Below are positions 12,354 to 25,604 of a DNA stretch of 64,000 bases, in pieces. The number at the start of each line of letters is the position of its first letter. The stretch's first letter is position 1. Source of the DNA: Talpa occidentalis (taxonomy: Eukaryota > Chordata > Mammalia > Eulipotyphla > Talpidae). The stretch spans positions 93,697,591-93,761,590 of the forward strand of contig NW_023604295.1 in NCBI RefSeq assembly GCF_014898055.3. The letters are read 5' to 3'. The translations under genes were made by a program, and so were the position numbers. The notes beneath the pieces were generated by a model that was not told the DNA's origin, ran no database searches, and worked only from the letters and a program-made list of their open reading frames with translations.

Positions 12354-15300
12354 TAGGGGGAAAAACGCAAGTATCATCCCTCCCCATTCGGTCCTGATAG
12401 GAGTAACTCTGCTTGCACAGCAGAAAGTGTTGTGTATACTTCTTCCCAAGGTCTGATAGTTTTTCAAGAGGAAACCAATTCTTCCCCTTAACAATTCAAA
12501 TGAGCAGGTATAACACTTCAGTTCATAAAACAAAAGTGCTATGTAGAGTAAGAGATTTATGAAATGTAAGTCCAAATAAATGACCACATGTGCCAGCAGG
12601 TGACATGAGTGAAGAAGTTGAGGATCGGGGGGACTGGAGGTGGTGACTGCTGAAAACACGTCCTACCTGCATTGTGCAGACAGCACCCAGCTTCCACTGG
12701 GGATGGCCAAGGGAAAGCCCTGATGGGTCCAAATATTACAAAAACTATGTTTCAGTAAAGATTCTGATCCTTATTTTGATGTAAAATATTTGTACCTTCA
12801 AGCTTTGTTAGCTAATTCATTAAAGCAAACTAAACAAAATACTGTGAGAACAAACAAGAGTTTTGTTGGCCAGACTCAAAGCATGGATTGTCATTGTGTT
12901 ATTTGCTTAACAAAAAGTATTTAGTCAATGAGGCAAATTACAGTCACCAATGTCTCTTCATTTTTGGCAAAAATGAGAGTAAAGAGAACAGAAATGCCCT
13001 GGGCTAGGGCGGTAGGGCAAAAAGGAGGCGAGGTATATACTGAAAATCTTACAGTAGTGTTCACTGCAGCCCTCTCTGCTTGTATTTAGATGGGACAAGT
13101 GGAAGCAAGCTTGACATTTGTCAAGTTCACCACATACAAAACTTCACTTCCCATGATTTTAATATTGACAGTTTAATCATAAAGAAGACCAGTTCCTACA
13201 GTTTTCACTAACCTAGGTATCCTACTCTATGTTTTTTGGCTCAACCATATTTATGAATTACATTAAGTTTCCTCTATGAGGAGGATTCTTCCAAGATGTG
13301 TGGTTTTGGATTCTGCAGCCCAAACATCAACAAAGATCTGAGAACACTGACGTTTTTTAAGGAATTAAACTGTAATCTGCAATGCAGCAATAATTTAATA
13401 CACAGCTGTGGGCAAGAAGCCTGATGCAAATTGTCAATCTGAAATGTTATTAATACATTAGCTATCAAGATCACCAAAAAACACTATAGAATTTCTTTTA
13501 CTGTTTTCAGACGGTAAAATATATAAATCACTTAACTGGTGCACAGAACTTGCTTTAAGCAAGTAAATTCAACATTTTCTATCATTTTCTTTCAAGGAAA
13601 GCAGAAAACTGATGAATAGTTCTGGAATAGTGAAACAGTAAGAATTCTAAAGCTTAAATTTGATGGCAAACCTCACCCACAATGCTATATCAATGTACTC
13701 ATGTAACTGAGTAAAAAGAATTTGTGTGTATGTGTGTGTGTTTTATATAGGCATGTGCATGAGGCATTCAGATTGTATATGTGGAGGAAAGTGTTCTCTT
13801 GGAGAAACTAGAAATATTCATATGGTTTCACTATGAATTTTTTAACACTAGTACTACTTGCTTGCATGCTTTCTGCACTCTGTTGTAAATTTATTTTTTA
13901 TATAAATAAATATTATCTCATTACCAACCATTGCCATTAGAATCTAACAGACCATGAAATAGGCTTTGCAAGATCAAGCAATGCACTTTGGTCCAAAAAA
14001 CATTGTTTTGACTTCTAGCTTAGGAACTCATGGAGAAATAAAATTTTACATAACAGTTTGGAGAGTATACGCATTATAATTCTTTCCAGTCAAAGGCAAT
14101 TCTAAAAAAGGAAAGCGGATTACTTGTAACTATGAAAAATAAATGTTTTTATTTTAACTACTTCTTTGTCTACATTTTTAGTATTTCTAACTTTTTCAAT
14201 TTGCAATAATCCATATCTTTTTAAAAAGTGTATTTTTTCTAATGCAAAATAACTGAAGGACAAAGCATTCTGAAATATAAATCTACTAAGTTAAACACTA
14301 AGTAATCAATTCATTCTCCTTCCTGTTTTAAGCAAGTCACTTCCAAGGATAGCATCACTAAGAATATTACAAACTTCAAGTCAGTTACCACATTCTAGAT
14401 TCTACTCTGAAACGTTGTTAAAATTTCAAAAAATCTAACGTGTGTTCCATTAATTAGGCAAATGATATCCAGTAATGACCAGAGAAAATGCACACACAAT
14501 TGATTATAGTTTTAGGCACTTGTTTAGTTCTTTATTCAAACTGCATAAATTTTAATAGCATTCATAAAGTCCATGTGCCCAGAGTCCACAGTTCAAAAGG
14601 AATATTTAAGAACCCTCTCACAGAAACATTAAAGAGTTACATTTTTGCCCAGAATTTAAAATACAGCAACACAAATTTTGGAGCACAAGTTCTATTGCCA
14701 GGTTAAGGAACTGGCAAAAGCCCAGGAATCCATGCAAGAGCCTGTCACCGAGGGGATCAGTTTTGATTGGCCGCGCCTTGAGAAGCACATCAAAGCACAC
14801 AAAAGCACACTTGTGTTTGGAGTTCTGAAAGGCCCAGAAAAGAAGCAGTGTGAGGGCCCCTGAGTGCTTACAGCAAAAGTCATCAGTGTTCTGTAGCCTG
14901 AATGGAATATATCAGTATTTTTGTGTAGTACAAAATGAAAGATAGTTTTAAAAGAGCTGAGGTTATACTTAAGAAAAATTCATTCATTAAACTATTTGGT
15001 TCAATACAGTGTTTCAATTGCTCATTATAGGATGTTGATTTGGTGTAGCCCTACTTCAAATCAATAATATTTTCCACATATTCCAAGGGATTTCTAAAAT
15101 TTAGAATATTAAATAGGAACTTATTTAGAGGATTCTGTTTTTTAAAAAGCAATCAACCTTAAAATTCAGGTACTCAGTGTTGCTAACAGCCTCCCTTAGT
15201 AAAGACTATAGGTAGGATGGGAGGAATGTGACTCTGGGGAAGGTTCTGGTGGAGCCTCTGAATCAGGGGCCAGTCTTAGCATGAGGGCAGAGGGACAACT

Positions 15301-15362
15301 AGGCATCAAGCACCTTCTGATGGGATGTATTATAAACAAGGTGACATTGACCATGAAACATT
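12354..15362. other. Repeat-poor intergenic sequence
   Basis: About 3 kb with no local SINE or L1 insertion, the longest such stretch outside the DIPK2A 3'UTR. It could hide conserved regulatory sequence. Overlapping short frames at 14488-14883 encode no recognisable protein. Confidence 0.5.
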
Positions 15363-15370
15363 TGTGCTAA

Positions 15371-15626
15371 TTTTTTTTAAAGATTTACTTATTTATGCAT
15401 ACAAGAAATGGGGTACAGGCCAGAGGTGCAGGAGGTGAGAGGATTCACCAGAGACAGAGTGGGGAACAGAACAGGAAGATAGACTGAAGTACACTGCTGA
15501 GGGGAGCAGCAGGAGAGACAGGAGGCCATGTGGGTATCTCCCTGGCCAGGGATCAAACTCACGCTGGAGAAGCTGGGGACAGCGTCACAGCGCTGCGCTC
15601 AACCTCCTGTGCCACCAGGAAGACCC
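15371..15626 (-). mobile_element. tRNA-derived SINE, copy 2 (minus)
   Basis: Same family, subfamily with the 'cttgtatgcataaataagtaaatcttt' tail. TGTGCTAA at 15363-15370 recurs at 15627-15634. Confidence 0.92.
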
Positions 15627-15639
15627 TGTGCTAAAATTT

Positions 15640-16910
15640 TTTAACCTGTATTTAAGCAATCCTAAAGGTAACTGGCTCAATCTTATCAACAAGTTAATAT
15701 CAGAAGAGGGAGGAAAAGATAGGGAAGTTTCTAGAATAAAATAGACTAGAGAGACATCACAGCCAACTGTATTTTTTGCCCTTCCTTAGGATCCTGATTT
15801 TGATAACTATCTGTAAAAGGCATGTTGGGAATAAAACAGGAAATTTTAATATGAGTTCAATACTAGATAGAATAAGGTAATTGTTACTATATATTTAGCT
15901 GTGATAACATAATTATAGTAATAGGGTAAATTGTCTTCATTTTCTAAGAAATCCATTCTGAAGTATTTAAGGATAAAATGTCATGATTCTTACGACTTAT
16001 TTTAAAAGACTTCAGAAAATAACAGATGAAGGAATATAGCAAAAGTTTTAATAATTGCAAATTCTAAGTGGGTATATTAATTTTTATTATATACAGTATT
16101 TTCTTTTTAAGATGTTCAATATTTTTAATAATAATAATAAATATAAACAAATAGAATGAATCAAAGTTATTAATTTTAAAAGTAACTTCTGTTACATACT
16201 TTCATAACTATAGATATCCACAGCAGAATAATCTCAGTATTGCATTCAACTGCCTCTCTTACTATAAATCCTAATGAATAATTTTGATCTATTTATTTGT
16301 ATTCTTTTGTACTTTTCACAAAAGCAAGATATCTGATGTTAATTCATTAATTTTTATAGAAAACATAACAGTATTCCACTCCTTTAAAATACAGATTAAA
16401 AATACTCTATGATTTTCCTAAAAAAGTAAATTCATTATAAAGAATGGAAAATGTGGTCAAAGAGTTTAGGAATTCAAGTGGCACATTTATGACTTTCTCC
16501 TTCTCTTTCAGTTTTTCCAAACTCATCAATTACTTGACAGTAAAATCATTTTTCATGTGAATTTTACATAAATCCTACAATTATTATTATCACTGTGAAA
16601 TCTGTATATGGATTTTTTCCTTTGATCCTAATCACATACTTTTTATATAATAATCCAAATCTGTAACTTAGATATCAAATGTGAACTTCTCCAAAATAAA
16701 AGTGTGACTTTTAAGCTATAGATGGGTTTATGTAAGTAAACAGGAGAACATGAAGCACAACAGGTATAGAAGAAGGAGCAGGGAGAGCTGGAAGGTGGAT
16801 GTCCCTATCAAGTCAGAGTACCAGTCACAGCATCTCCCACGTGACCTAACCACTTGCCTGGGAAGAACACAGTGCCCACTCTGACTTTCAGAGACTGTAT
16901 CATGAGAATG
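15640..16910. other. AT-rich unclassified sequence
   Basis: Strongly AT-rich, with a short ATA run near 16128-16143. No gene or named repeat seen. Confidence 0.5.
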
Positions 16911-16934
16911 TAAGTCTTAAAATCTGAAGTACTT

Positions 16935-17201
16935 GGGGTCTCCCTGCTGGCGCAAGGGGTTGAGCGCAACACTGTAAAAATGTCCGCAGCCACTGCAGCG
17001 TGAGTTCAATCCCGGCTGGCCAGGGAGCTGACCCACATGGCGCAGCAGACCTCTCCTGTCTCGCCCGCTGCTCCCCTCAGCAGTGTACTTCGTTCTATTT
17101 AGCTGTTCTGTTCCCTGCTCTGTCTCTGGTGAACCCTGTCACCCCCACACCTCTGGCTTGTACCCCAGCTCTTGTATGCATAAATATATAAATCTTTAAA
17201 A
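16935..17201 (+). mobile_element. tRNA-derived SINE, copy 3 (plus)
   Basis: The plus-oriented copy starts GGGGTCTCCCTGCTGGCGCA and ends in AAATCTTTAAAAA. The flanking repeat AAAATCTGAAGTACTT (16919-16934) recurs at 17202-17217 with one mismatch. Confidence 0.93.
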
Positions 17202-17824
17202 AAAATCTGAAGTTCTTGTTCTGTCACTGTCCCAAATGCTTATGTGCTTCTTGCCTACACTGTTCAGCAATTTCCCCATGGATAGAATATTGAAAGAAGG
17301 GGAATAGAAATTTTGTGAGGACCCTGAGTCACACCTGACAGTACACAGACTGGGAAGATGGAGCACACAGAATGAGTCACATCAAGTCACAGAGGTCATT
17401 GAACCAGTTCCCAGGTCCTGAAATTAGAGCCAGATCTCTAGAAGATAGTACTCTACACCTCTCATGTTGCTGAGTTTTAGTGGCATTAATAAGTGGAGCC
17501 TGGGATTTACTTACTAAGTATATGGAAACATTAAACCCGTAGAGAGCAAAACAGCAGTAATAAACAGTCCAGTCACCCCCAAGTCTGTTGAAGGGATCTG
17601 CTGTACACATAGAAACATGAACATAGACACAGTCAACCATGGAGCACTCTGGAGACAGAAAACAACGACACAGGATCTAGGGAGCAGTGTTGTGTCACCC
17701 GGCATAGCCTGATGGTGATGATGTAGAACAACACAAAGGTGATCAGTCACACTCACTCTTAGTTATGGAAATATATGGGGAAGTACAACTTCTTTCCCTG
17801 CTTCCATTCCTCCTTTATCGCCAC

Positions 17825-18520
17825 TAACTCAACAAAAGTTTACTGCATTTTTCTAGTGTGCCAGGGCCTGCCCTGGAACTGGGGGTTTTAAGTGAACAAG
17901 GTAAAGACTCTGCCTGATTTCCAGAAATGTATATTTTAGTTAGGGTGGCAAATATGCATCAATTTAGCTCAAGTCATATGGGCAATTCACAGAGTGATAC
18001 ACTAACTTAAAAAAAAAATAGAATAAAGTACTAAGGGGATATAAAAGACAATTGCTATTGAATATAGGCCGGAAAAGGAATACCCATTGAAGAAAAGAAT
18101 GATTAAGCAGACATGAATGATGAAGCAGCTTGCCATGAAGATTTAAGGGAAGAGAATTCTGAGCAGAGAGGACAGCAAAATCCCTAAGGTGGGTAGTTTA
18201 CCAAGTTGTGGGAATAGATAATATAGATTGATTATAGTTAATAAAAAGAAGAGTATCAGGATAAATGGGTCTAAATAGAAAGTCTCACAGGTCATAGTCA
18301 GAAGCTCGAATTTTATTCAAAATGTGATAGGTAACCAGTGGATATTTTTAAGCCACTGGATTGAAATAACCATATTGGCTCCTCTACAGAGAATAGACAT
18401 CAGTCATACAAGCGTGGACACTGGAAGTAGAAGATTTTGCTGTATTTAGTGAGAGAGAGCAGGTGGAAGGGCATTTGAGGATATTAGATGATTTGCAATG
18501 TTTAAAGGTAGAACTGAGAA
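17825..18520 (+). mobile_element. L2 LINE relic (plus)
   Basis: Diverged L2 3' landmarks occur in order: 'ctagtgtgccagggcctgccctgg', 'gcttgccatgaag', 'gagcagagaggacagcaaaatccctaagg' and 'aaccagtggatatttttaagccactggattgaaataaccatattggctc'. Confidence 0.72.
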
Positions 18521-18524
18521 GATT

Positions 18525-19705
18525 TTCCCTGTGGATTCAACTTAAGGACTGGTAAAAGAAAGAGAAAAATCAAATAGACTCCCGGTTCTTGGAATTTTAC
18601 TTGTAAACTTTTTAATGGGAATAGAATAAGAGTGTCACTGATGAAGAATAAATGCAATTTGTCATTAATGTTGAAAATAATATTTGTTAAACCATCAAAA
18701 ACTATTTTCACTATGTTTGCTTCTATAAATAGCTGATGTTAAGTATATCTTTGTCTGCTTTACTTTTTTAACTGGATGATACATCCTAAAGATTGCTACA
18801 TAGAAATATTTATATATACAAGTCTCATTCCTTTAAACAAGTGAACAGATTTTTTTGTAAGACCAATTCAGAGTTTGCTTACACAGTTCCCAGTTGACAG
18901 GCATCTCAGAAGTTTTCCTAGTCATTTTTTAGAAAAAAAATATTTTTACTAAATAGCCATGAGAATATGGCTGTCCATTTTTGGCCAGTCAATCTTTGAA
19001 ATGGATCATAGAAGTGGTATTACCAGGCCAGCTAAGAACCCAAGATAAAGACTGGCAATAATTCATAAGTCATAGGCTATTTCTTATTTAGCCAAGTGTA
19101 GCCATTTGGGATAGAAGGCTATGGCAGGACTCTTTTTCTAAGTATGAGCCCAAAACATCTTATTTAGTTATTGTCCTGAATGTGTATCAAAGTTAGGGGT
19201 GGAACTTAAAAGAAATATTTTCAAATTGAGTTAGTTTTGATCTGCTTGAAAGAGTAATTCTTGTTCATTCTAGAGATTTGAAGAGCACTAAATAGTATTT
19301 TAAAAGATAGCAAATCACTGAATCATCATCTAAAAATGACCTCTAATGATAATATTCCTGTCTTTTATAGAGTAAATATACCTTTATATACTCAAGATAT
19401 TATTATATACACCTATTTATTCTGCCTTTTTAGTATATTGTAACAGAGTCCTGGTACTACAGTCTGTTTCCAAATACCATTTAAAATTCTCTTAAAGAAC
19501 TCTCCAACCACAGCGGAGATTTTACAACTGCAGTGCACTTAAGCATGAGGAAAAATTATTAAGTCAACATTTAATTATCATTTTCCATTAGAGAAATTCC
19601 TATTAAGGAAGCCATGAAGTGGAAAACCACAGTTTGCAGGTAACCCCAAGCCATGTTGGAATAATGGCCTCAGAGCTCCGTTGCCAGTGTTCAGCCATAA
19701 ATGGA
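18525..19705. other. Unclassified intergenic sequence
   Basis: AT-rich; no open frame or repeat family recognised. Confidence 0.5.
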
Positions 19706-19721
19706 AACAAAAGCTCATTCC

Positions 19722-19988
19722 TGGGGCCTCCCTTGTGGCTCAAGGGGTTAAGCACAGCACTATGAATCTATCAGCAACCTCTACAGCACGAGTTGGCCAG
19801 GGAGCTGCCCACATGGCGCAGCAGACTCTCCTGCACCTCCCCCCCTCCCCTCAGCAGTGTGTTTCAGTAGATCTGCCTGTTCTGTTCCCCACTCTGTCTC
19901 TGGTGAATCCTCTCACCCCCTACCCCCAACCTCTGGCCTGTATCCCAGTTCTTGTATGCATAAATAAATAATACTTTAAAAAAAAAAA
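19722..19988 (+). mobile_element. tRNA-derived SINE, copy 4 (plus)
   Basis: The copy starts TGGGGCCTCCCTTGTGGCTC and ends AAATAATACTTTAAAAA. AAGCTCATTCC (19711-19721) recurs as AAACTCATTCC (19989-19999). The box B region is damaged. Confidence 0.92.
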
Positions 19989-20376
19989 AAACTCATTCCC
20001 TTCAAACTTGCATGATACTGATATGCAATTTTATAACTTTCAACAACTTGAGGTGATAGCAAACCATTTTATCTTGGGCATATGCTCTTTAGAAAAGAAA
20101 ATGACTGTGAATTGATAGTTAGAAATATTTACTGTTGATAAGACTTAGTTGGACCTAGAAGAAAGCATGGCTTGGGTATTTGGATTGAGACATAGGGTGA
20201 AGGTTAAAAAAAGGCAAGGGAATGGATTGAGTTGGAGAAGGGTTTGAAAATGGGCATCCCTGGCAGACAACATTATCGACAACATAAGCTATTGTTGCAT
20301 TGAGAATGTGCCTGCTATGTACCAGAGGCCAATCTAGTTATAGCAGAGAGTATATCCTTGAGGAGATTAAAAAGAT

Positions 20377-20601
20377 TTTAAAGATTTATTTTATTTTATT
20401 TATACAAGCACTGGGTACAGTCAGAAGCACAGGAGGGTGAGAGGATTCACCAGAGCCAGAGCAGGGAGCAGTGGGCGGCAGGAGAGGTCTGCACGCCATG
20501 TGGGACCCTCGCCCGGTGGCCGGGGATCAAACCGGCGCTGCAGAGGCAGCGGGCAGCTTCACGCAACCCAGCACTCAACCACTGCACCACCGGGGAGGCC
20601 C
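20377..20601 (-). mobile_element. tRNA-derived SINE, copy 5 (minus)
   Basis: Subfamily with 'acaagcactgggtacagtcagaagc' (the ...CTGACTGTACCCAGTGCTTGT tail when reversed). TAAAAAGAT at 20368-20376 recurs at 20602-20610. Confidence 0.91.
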
Positions 20602-20613
20602 TAAAAAGATATT

Positions 20614-21050
20614 TTTTTGAAGTGACATTTAATTATGACACTGTATAAATTTTGGGTGTGCATCATTAAAAATCAATGTATGTATTCACCACATTAAGTT
20701 CATCACTAAAAGCCCAATTCCTTCTTACCCATACAATTGACCCTTTTAATGCAACTTACCCTCCCCTTTAACTTTCTCTCTGGTAACCACTAATTGGCTT
20801 AAAAGTCTAAAAGGTTATTTTGTTTTATTTAGTTCATCTTTTGTTTTTGCTATAAAAGAAATTTTTTGGTTTTCATTATTTTATCAAAGTAACAGTGGTT
20901 TATAATATTATATAGTTTCAGGTACATAGCGTTAGAAATTGACCCTTTTATCTGGTTTACCCCTTCTCCTCTCCCTTCCCTTATTAATCTTACAGTCCTG
21001 AAGTTTTGTTTTGTTTAGTTTTGTTTTGCTTCTTAATTTGTTTTAGTTTC
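20614..21050 (-). mobile_element. Old L1 3'-end fragments
   Basis: Two stretches resemble the minus-strand 3' ends of older mammalian L1s: about 20614-20840 (ending in a 'tctctggtaaccactaat' type motif) and about 20850-21050 (starting near 'ggtttataatattatatag'). The second may be nested in or next to the first. Family assignment is from memory of consensus features. Confidence 0.6.
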
Positions 21051-21390
21051 TGTCATCCACATAAGAGTGATGTAATATAGGTAATATTGGACCAATGATA
21101 AAAGACCCTGAAATTGGATTTCAAACTTCAAGTCATACATTTTCTGGGAGTTCTCATCCCAAGAAAGCCACAATGAAAGCGATGTTTCTGATAGATTACT
21201 CTGGGAACACTTTGCACTGGGGGTTGAGATGCTAATAAATAAAGTCTGAGGGAAGAATGAGTCAGTCGAGGTGGTAGTCATGGCTCAAGGAAGGAAGAGT
21301 CACTGTAAAGGAAGAGCGAACAGGACTCCACAGCTAAATAGGAGAGACAATGGAACAGAAAAAAATCAATGACTCAAATATGCGTCCTTT

Positions 21391-21628
21391 TTTTTAAAAA
21401 AAAGATTTATTTATTTATGCATATGAGAACTGGGGTATGTATGCATACAGAGTGGGGAACTGAACAGGCAGATTGACTGAAATACACTGCTGAGGGGAGC
21501 AGTGGGCAAGCCAGGAGAGGTCTGCTGAGCCATGTGAGTAGCTCCTTGGCTGGGGATTGAACTTGTGCCGCAGTGCTGCTGATAGCTTCATAGGTTGCGT
21601 CTTAACCCCTTGTGCCGCCAGGAAGGCC
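21391..21628 (-). mobile_element. tRNA-derived SINE, copy 6 (minus)
   Basis: Older copy of the 'tgcataaataaataaatctt' subfamily. The duplication CTCAAATATGCGTCCTTT (21373-21390) recurs at 21629-21646 with two mismatches. Confidence 0.9.
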
Positions 21629-21649
21629 CTCAAATACGTGTCCTTTAGT

Positions 21650-22930
21650 GATGGGCAGAAAGTTATGCTACCAACTGAAAAGGGGCCGAGATAGGGAAGG
21701 AGAAATGGGAAGATTCAGATGAGAGGAAGACTTGATGTGGGAGATTCAAATTGGAACTCAGTGAGACATGCATACGAAAGTGTTCTATAGGCGTCTGGAA
21801 AGAGGAACCTGGGACACAAGGTGCAAAGTGAAATCTGACAAAGAAGAAATGTGAAGAGTGGTTTTGCTAAATGCAACATCTTAACTACAAAAAACTCCTA
21901 GGCCAGTAGCTAAAGTAATCACTGAAACAAATGTGAAAATAATCTTCAGACATTCATTTAGTCCAAAAATGTGCATTTATTTTCACATGAATGACATAAT
22001 GCATTTATTCTACATCAATGACATTCAAATCTCTTTCCCATTAAGAAGATTTACAAGTAAAATTCAAAGTGTGTGAAAGTCAATCCAGGATAACCAGGGA
22101 ATATATGCCACCCTCCTCTATACGGCAAATTACTTGTATTTTGAAAAATCAAGACAAGTTGTTTTCATATCATAGAAAATATCTGTGTGATTCCATCTTC
22201 ACAATTTGATAGCACATTTTCTTATGAGCACAATTTGGTAACACATTCTATCCTTTTAAAAATACCTGTTAACAAACCTAATCTTAAAATGTTATTTCAC
22301 ATAGATGGGAAGTTGCATTAAACCCAATTATAGAAAATTCCCTGCCATTGTCTTTGCTGTAACTGTCAATGTTACTCAGCACCCATTATGCATCCTATAA
22401 CTAAGTCCCATTGAGTCTATTCCATCTCTCTTACATGGTTACCCATGGTGTCTCTGCTGTCTCTAATCCAGATGGGTATGAGGGCATAAAAATCACATAG
22501 CTGTCAAAAAAAAAAAAAGTTAATAAAAGAGACATAGTGTAAAGGCTTAATCATTAAGAAATTGAATTATTATAGCTGTTTTTCAGAACTCTCTCCCCAA
22601 ATTATAAAATTCCTGATTTTCTTCATCTTGTGCCATGATCTTAAATGTGTTATCACATATTTGTTAACATATTTGTGCACAATGTCAATAAAAGTCAACA
22701 TGTCAAAAATAATGTTTTTTAATAATTTATTAGTTGGCTGATATTAGCTGGAATGCTTTCAGCTGCGAATTAAAACCTGAATTAATCTGGCAAGGAGAAA
22801 GATATGCTTTGTTCATGTATCTAGAATTATCATTCCAGGCTTATTTCTCTGAAATTCCCTGTATAGAATTACCCCTCTATAGAATTACTTCTTGTTTATT
22901 AATTTCAACTTTAGATAAGATCGGCATGGT
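21650..22930. other. Unclassified intergenic sequence
   Basis: AT-rich; no gene or named repeat. An A run lies at 22506-22518. Confidence 0.5.
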
Positions 22931-22953
22931 GGGAAAAGAGCTGTGGCAATTCT

Positions 22954-23240
22954 TTTTTTTTTTTTTTTTTTAGAAACCCCTTATTTTTATTTATTTATTT
23001 ATACAAGCACTGGGTGCAGTCAGAAGCACCGGAAGGTGAGAGAATTCACCAGAGTCAGAGCGGAGAGCAGAGCAGGCAGACTAACAGAAATACACTGCTG
23101 AGGGGAGCAGCAGGAGGCAGGAGAGGTCTGCATGTCATGTGGGACCCTAGCCCAGCGGCCTAGGGGATCTAACCAGCGCTGCAGAGGCTGCGGGCAGCTT
23201 GGCAACCCAACGCTCAACTGCTGCGCCACCGGGGAAGCCC
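22954..23240 (-). mobile_element. tRNA-derived SINE, copy 7 (minus)
   Basis: The exact 18-bp duplication AAGAGCTGTGGCAATTCT lies at 22936-22953 and 23241-23258. The tail has an extra GGGGTTTCTA-type segment before a long poly(A) (T run 22951-22971). Box B is intact except for one change. Confidence 0.95.
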
Positions 23241-24283
23241 AAGAGCTGTGGCAATTCTGGGCTTTTTATCTCTATCTCCTTTATGATCAGAGAAAGAGAG
23301 AATGTCCTTTTCTGAGGTTCTTTCTTAAAAGCAAGAAAATTACTTTCCCCAAACCCCTCAGTAAACCTTTTGTCATGATTCATTGGCACAAACTGGGTCA
23401 CATCACACGTCCATTTCTGAACTAGTCACAAGGGCAAAAAGAGGGATCATTTTAGGTCAGTGACACCAGTTTCTAGAACTGGTAAAAAGGTCTTACCTGA
23501 TGTCCATGCACTTGAAGGGGAAAAAAGAATATATTCACAAAAAAGGAGGGGCCTGTTGGTGGGGAGGAGAGAAGTAGGTACTGTGGTGGACCAATGGGCT
23601 CTGCCACTGGACATCATTTTTTTTTAAGAGGGGGACTTTTGTATGGGATCAAAGAAAAAATGGAAGAAATCATTGACTATTCTTATGGTTACCCACTCCT
23701 CCTAATTGCCTTAATTTCTCTCTGTTTATGTTTCTCAAGATACTTTGCCTGGCCATTGTTCTCCATTTGCAATGCCTCCTTGCAAGTTTAAATTCTCAGT
23801 GAGATTAGTGATTAGGTTACCTAATATACTGAAATGACTTTTCTATCATTTTTAATCTATGTATTTTTTTTCTTTCTCATATTTTTGGAAATACTAGAAA
23901 TCTAATAATATATTATTTAAAACATGCATGGTTTTTTTAAAAAGAGCACCAGTTAATCTAAGGAAATTTCACATTATCACTGCTAGAATATAAGGTAAAA
24001 TTTGAAAACACAATGGTCTGGCCAGATCTAATCTTTTCTGTCTCCTCCATATTATTTTTCAAAGGGTGTGTTTAGGTTTAATTATAGCTGTCAAAAAACC
24101 TCTAGTCCCTGGGAGCTTGCCTTGTTCTCCTACCTAGTATGAATACCAATCCCCTAGCCCCAAATGTGAAATGTATTACAAACAATAACTACCGCTTATT
24201 GAGCATATGGGAATTCATCTCAGTTCCTCTATCATCAATTATGGAAAGTAAATATTATTCACTTAAATTATTCTATTATTCTT

Positions 24284-24552
24284 TTTTTTTTTTTAAGATT
24301 TATTTATTTATACGAGCACTGGGTACATACAGTCAAAAGCGCGGGAGGGTGAAAGAATTCACCAGAGCCAGAGCAGGGAGCAGAACAGGCAGAAGGACCG
24401 AAGTACACTGCTGAGGGGAGCAGTGGGCACGGCAGGAGAGGTCTGCGCGCCATGTGGGACCCTCGCTGGTGGCCGGGGATCGAACCGGCGCTGCAGAGGC
24501 TGCAGGCAGCTTCGCAGCCCAGCGCTCAACCGCTGCGCCACCGGGGAGGCCC
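24284..24552 (-). mobile_element. tRNA-derived SINE, copy 8 (minus)
   Basis: The exact 18-bp duplication AATTATTCTATTATTCTT lies at 24266-24283 and 24553-24570. The reverse complement starts GGGCCTCCCCGGTGGCGCAG with an intact GGTTCGATCCCCGG box B, so it is one of the youngest copies. Confidence 0.95.
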
Positions 24553-24705
24553 AATTATTCTATTATTCTTGAGAAAACGCAGGTCATCAGGAGTTAAATT
24601 TCGCAATGTTATCAGACTAATTGGTAGAGACGAGATTCAAACCATGTCTATTTTTTTTACACGGTAATTTTCTGAACATCCTTACCAAAGGACAAAAATA
24701 ATTGT

Positions 24706-24710
<5 letters not shown>

Positions 24711-24749
<39 letters not shown>
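24711..24749. repeat. (CT)n dinucleotide microsatellite
   Basis: A pure TC repeat of about 39 bases, long enough to be length-polymorphic. Confidence 0.97.
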
Positions 24750-24754
<5 letters not shown>

Positions 24755-24979
24755 ATAAAAGCCTTTGTCTGTTCAATTCAAATGCCATTCCTTCTTTTTT
24801 TTATTTATGTTCATATACACTTTTTTCCTCACCATAATCCCTCATACCCTTTTAACCCCTTTTTCTCCATGCCCTCTTCACCTCAGAAACCTCATTTATG
24901 ATATTTTGTCTGATACCAAAAGCCATGTTATTTCTCATGTGTCAAATGACTTCTCAACCCCAAATGCCCACCAACATTT

Positions 24980-25600
24980 CTTTAAATTAGTAAACTTTAT
25001 CTTAGATTCACAGAAAAACTGAGCAGAAAATACAGAGCATTGTGTCACCCTATAGAGATGCTTAGTCGCCCGCACTGTCAGTTTCTTGCATTAAGCTGGT
25101 CTATTTGTTACAACCCATTCACTCTTGGCAATGCTCTACATGCTTGTGAGTTATGATATACATGTCATACAATTATCCACTAGTGTAGTATCTCACACAA
25201 TAGTTTTACTGTCCTAAAAATTCTCAGGGCTCTGTCTATTCATCCTGCCAGTCTTCTACCCCTGGCAGCCACTGTTCTTTTTATATCCTCTCCATGTTGC
25301 CTTTCTAGACTCTCATATAGTAGGAATTATAAAATATGTAGTCTTTTCAGGTAAATTATTTTCACATAGTAATATGCATTGTTTCCTTCACGTCTTATTT
25401 GATTGTTTATTTCTTTTGAACACTGAGTAAATATGCCATTGTCTGGAACACAGATACACAGTCTATGTATCTGTTTACCTACTGAAGGACATTTTGGTTC
25501 CTTCTAAGATTTGGCAAATATAAATAAAGCTGACATAAACAACCATGTGCAGGTTTTTATATAGACATAACTTTCCAATTTTGAGTCCTTTTCAATCCCA
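24980..25600 (-). mobile_element. Old L1 3' fragment (minus)
   Basis: The block contains landmarks of an ancient L1 3' region in order: 'gattcacagaaaaactgagcagaaaatacagag', 'ctcatatagtaggaattataaaatatgtagtcttttcag', 'ctactgaaggacattttggttcc' and 'gtgcaggtttttatatagacataactt', each present with mutations. No frame is open. Confidence 0.8.
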
Positions 25601-25604
25601 ACAA

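Noticed and set aside
12250..12456. Frame starting MGGRRGGIGVRMGG
   Set aside because: It is the G-rich 3'UTR and poly(A) of a truncated L1, not a gene.
14488..14883. Cluster of overlapping short frames on both strands, one reading VKELAKAQESMQEPVTEG
   Set aside because: No recognisable domain, no splice context, and frames on both strands overlap. I considered a processed pseudogene but could not name a parent.
24711..24749. Possible CRISPR-like or regulatory array
   Set aside because: A simple CT microsatellite. No spaced repeats of CRISPR type occur anywhere, and the genome is mammalian.
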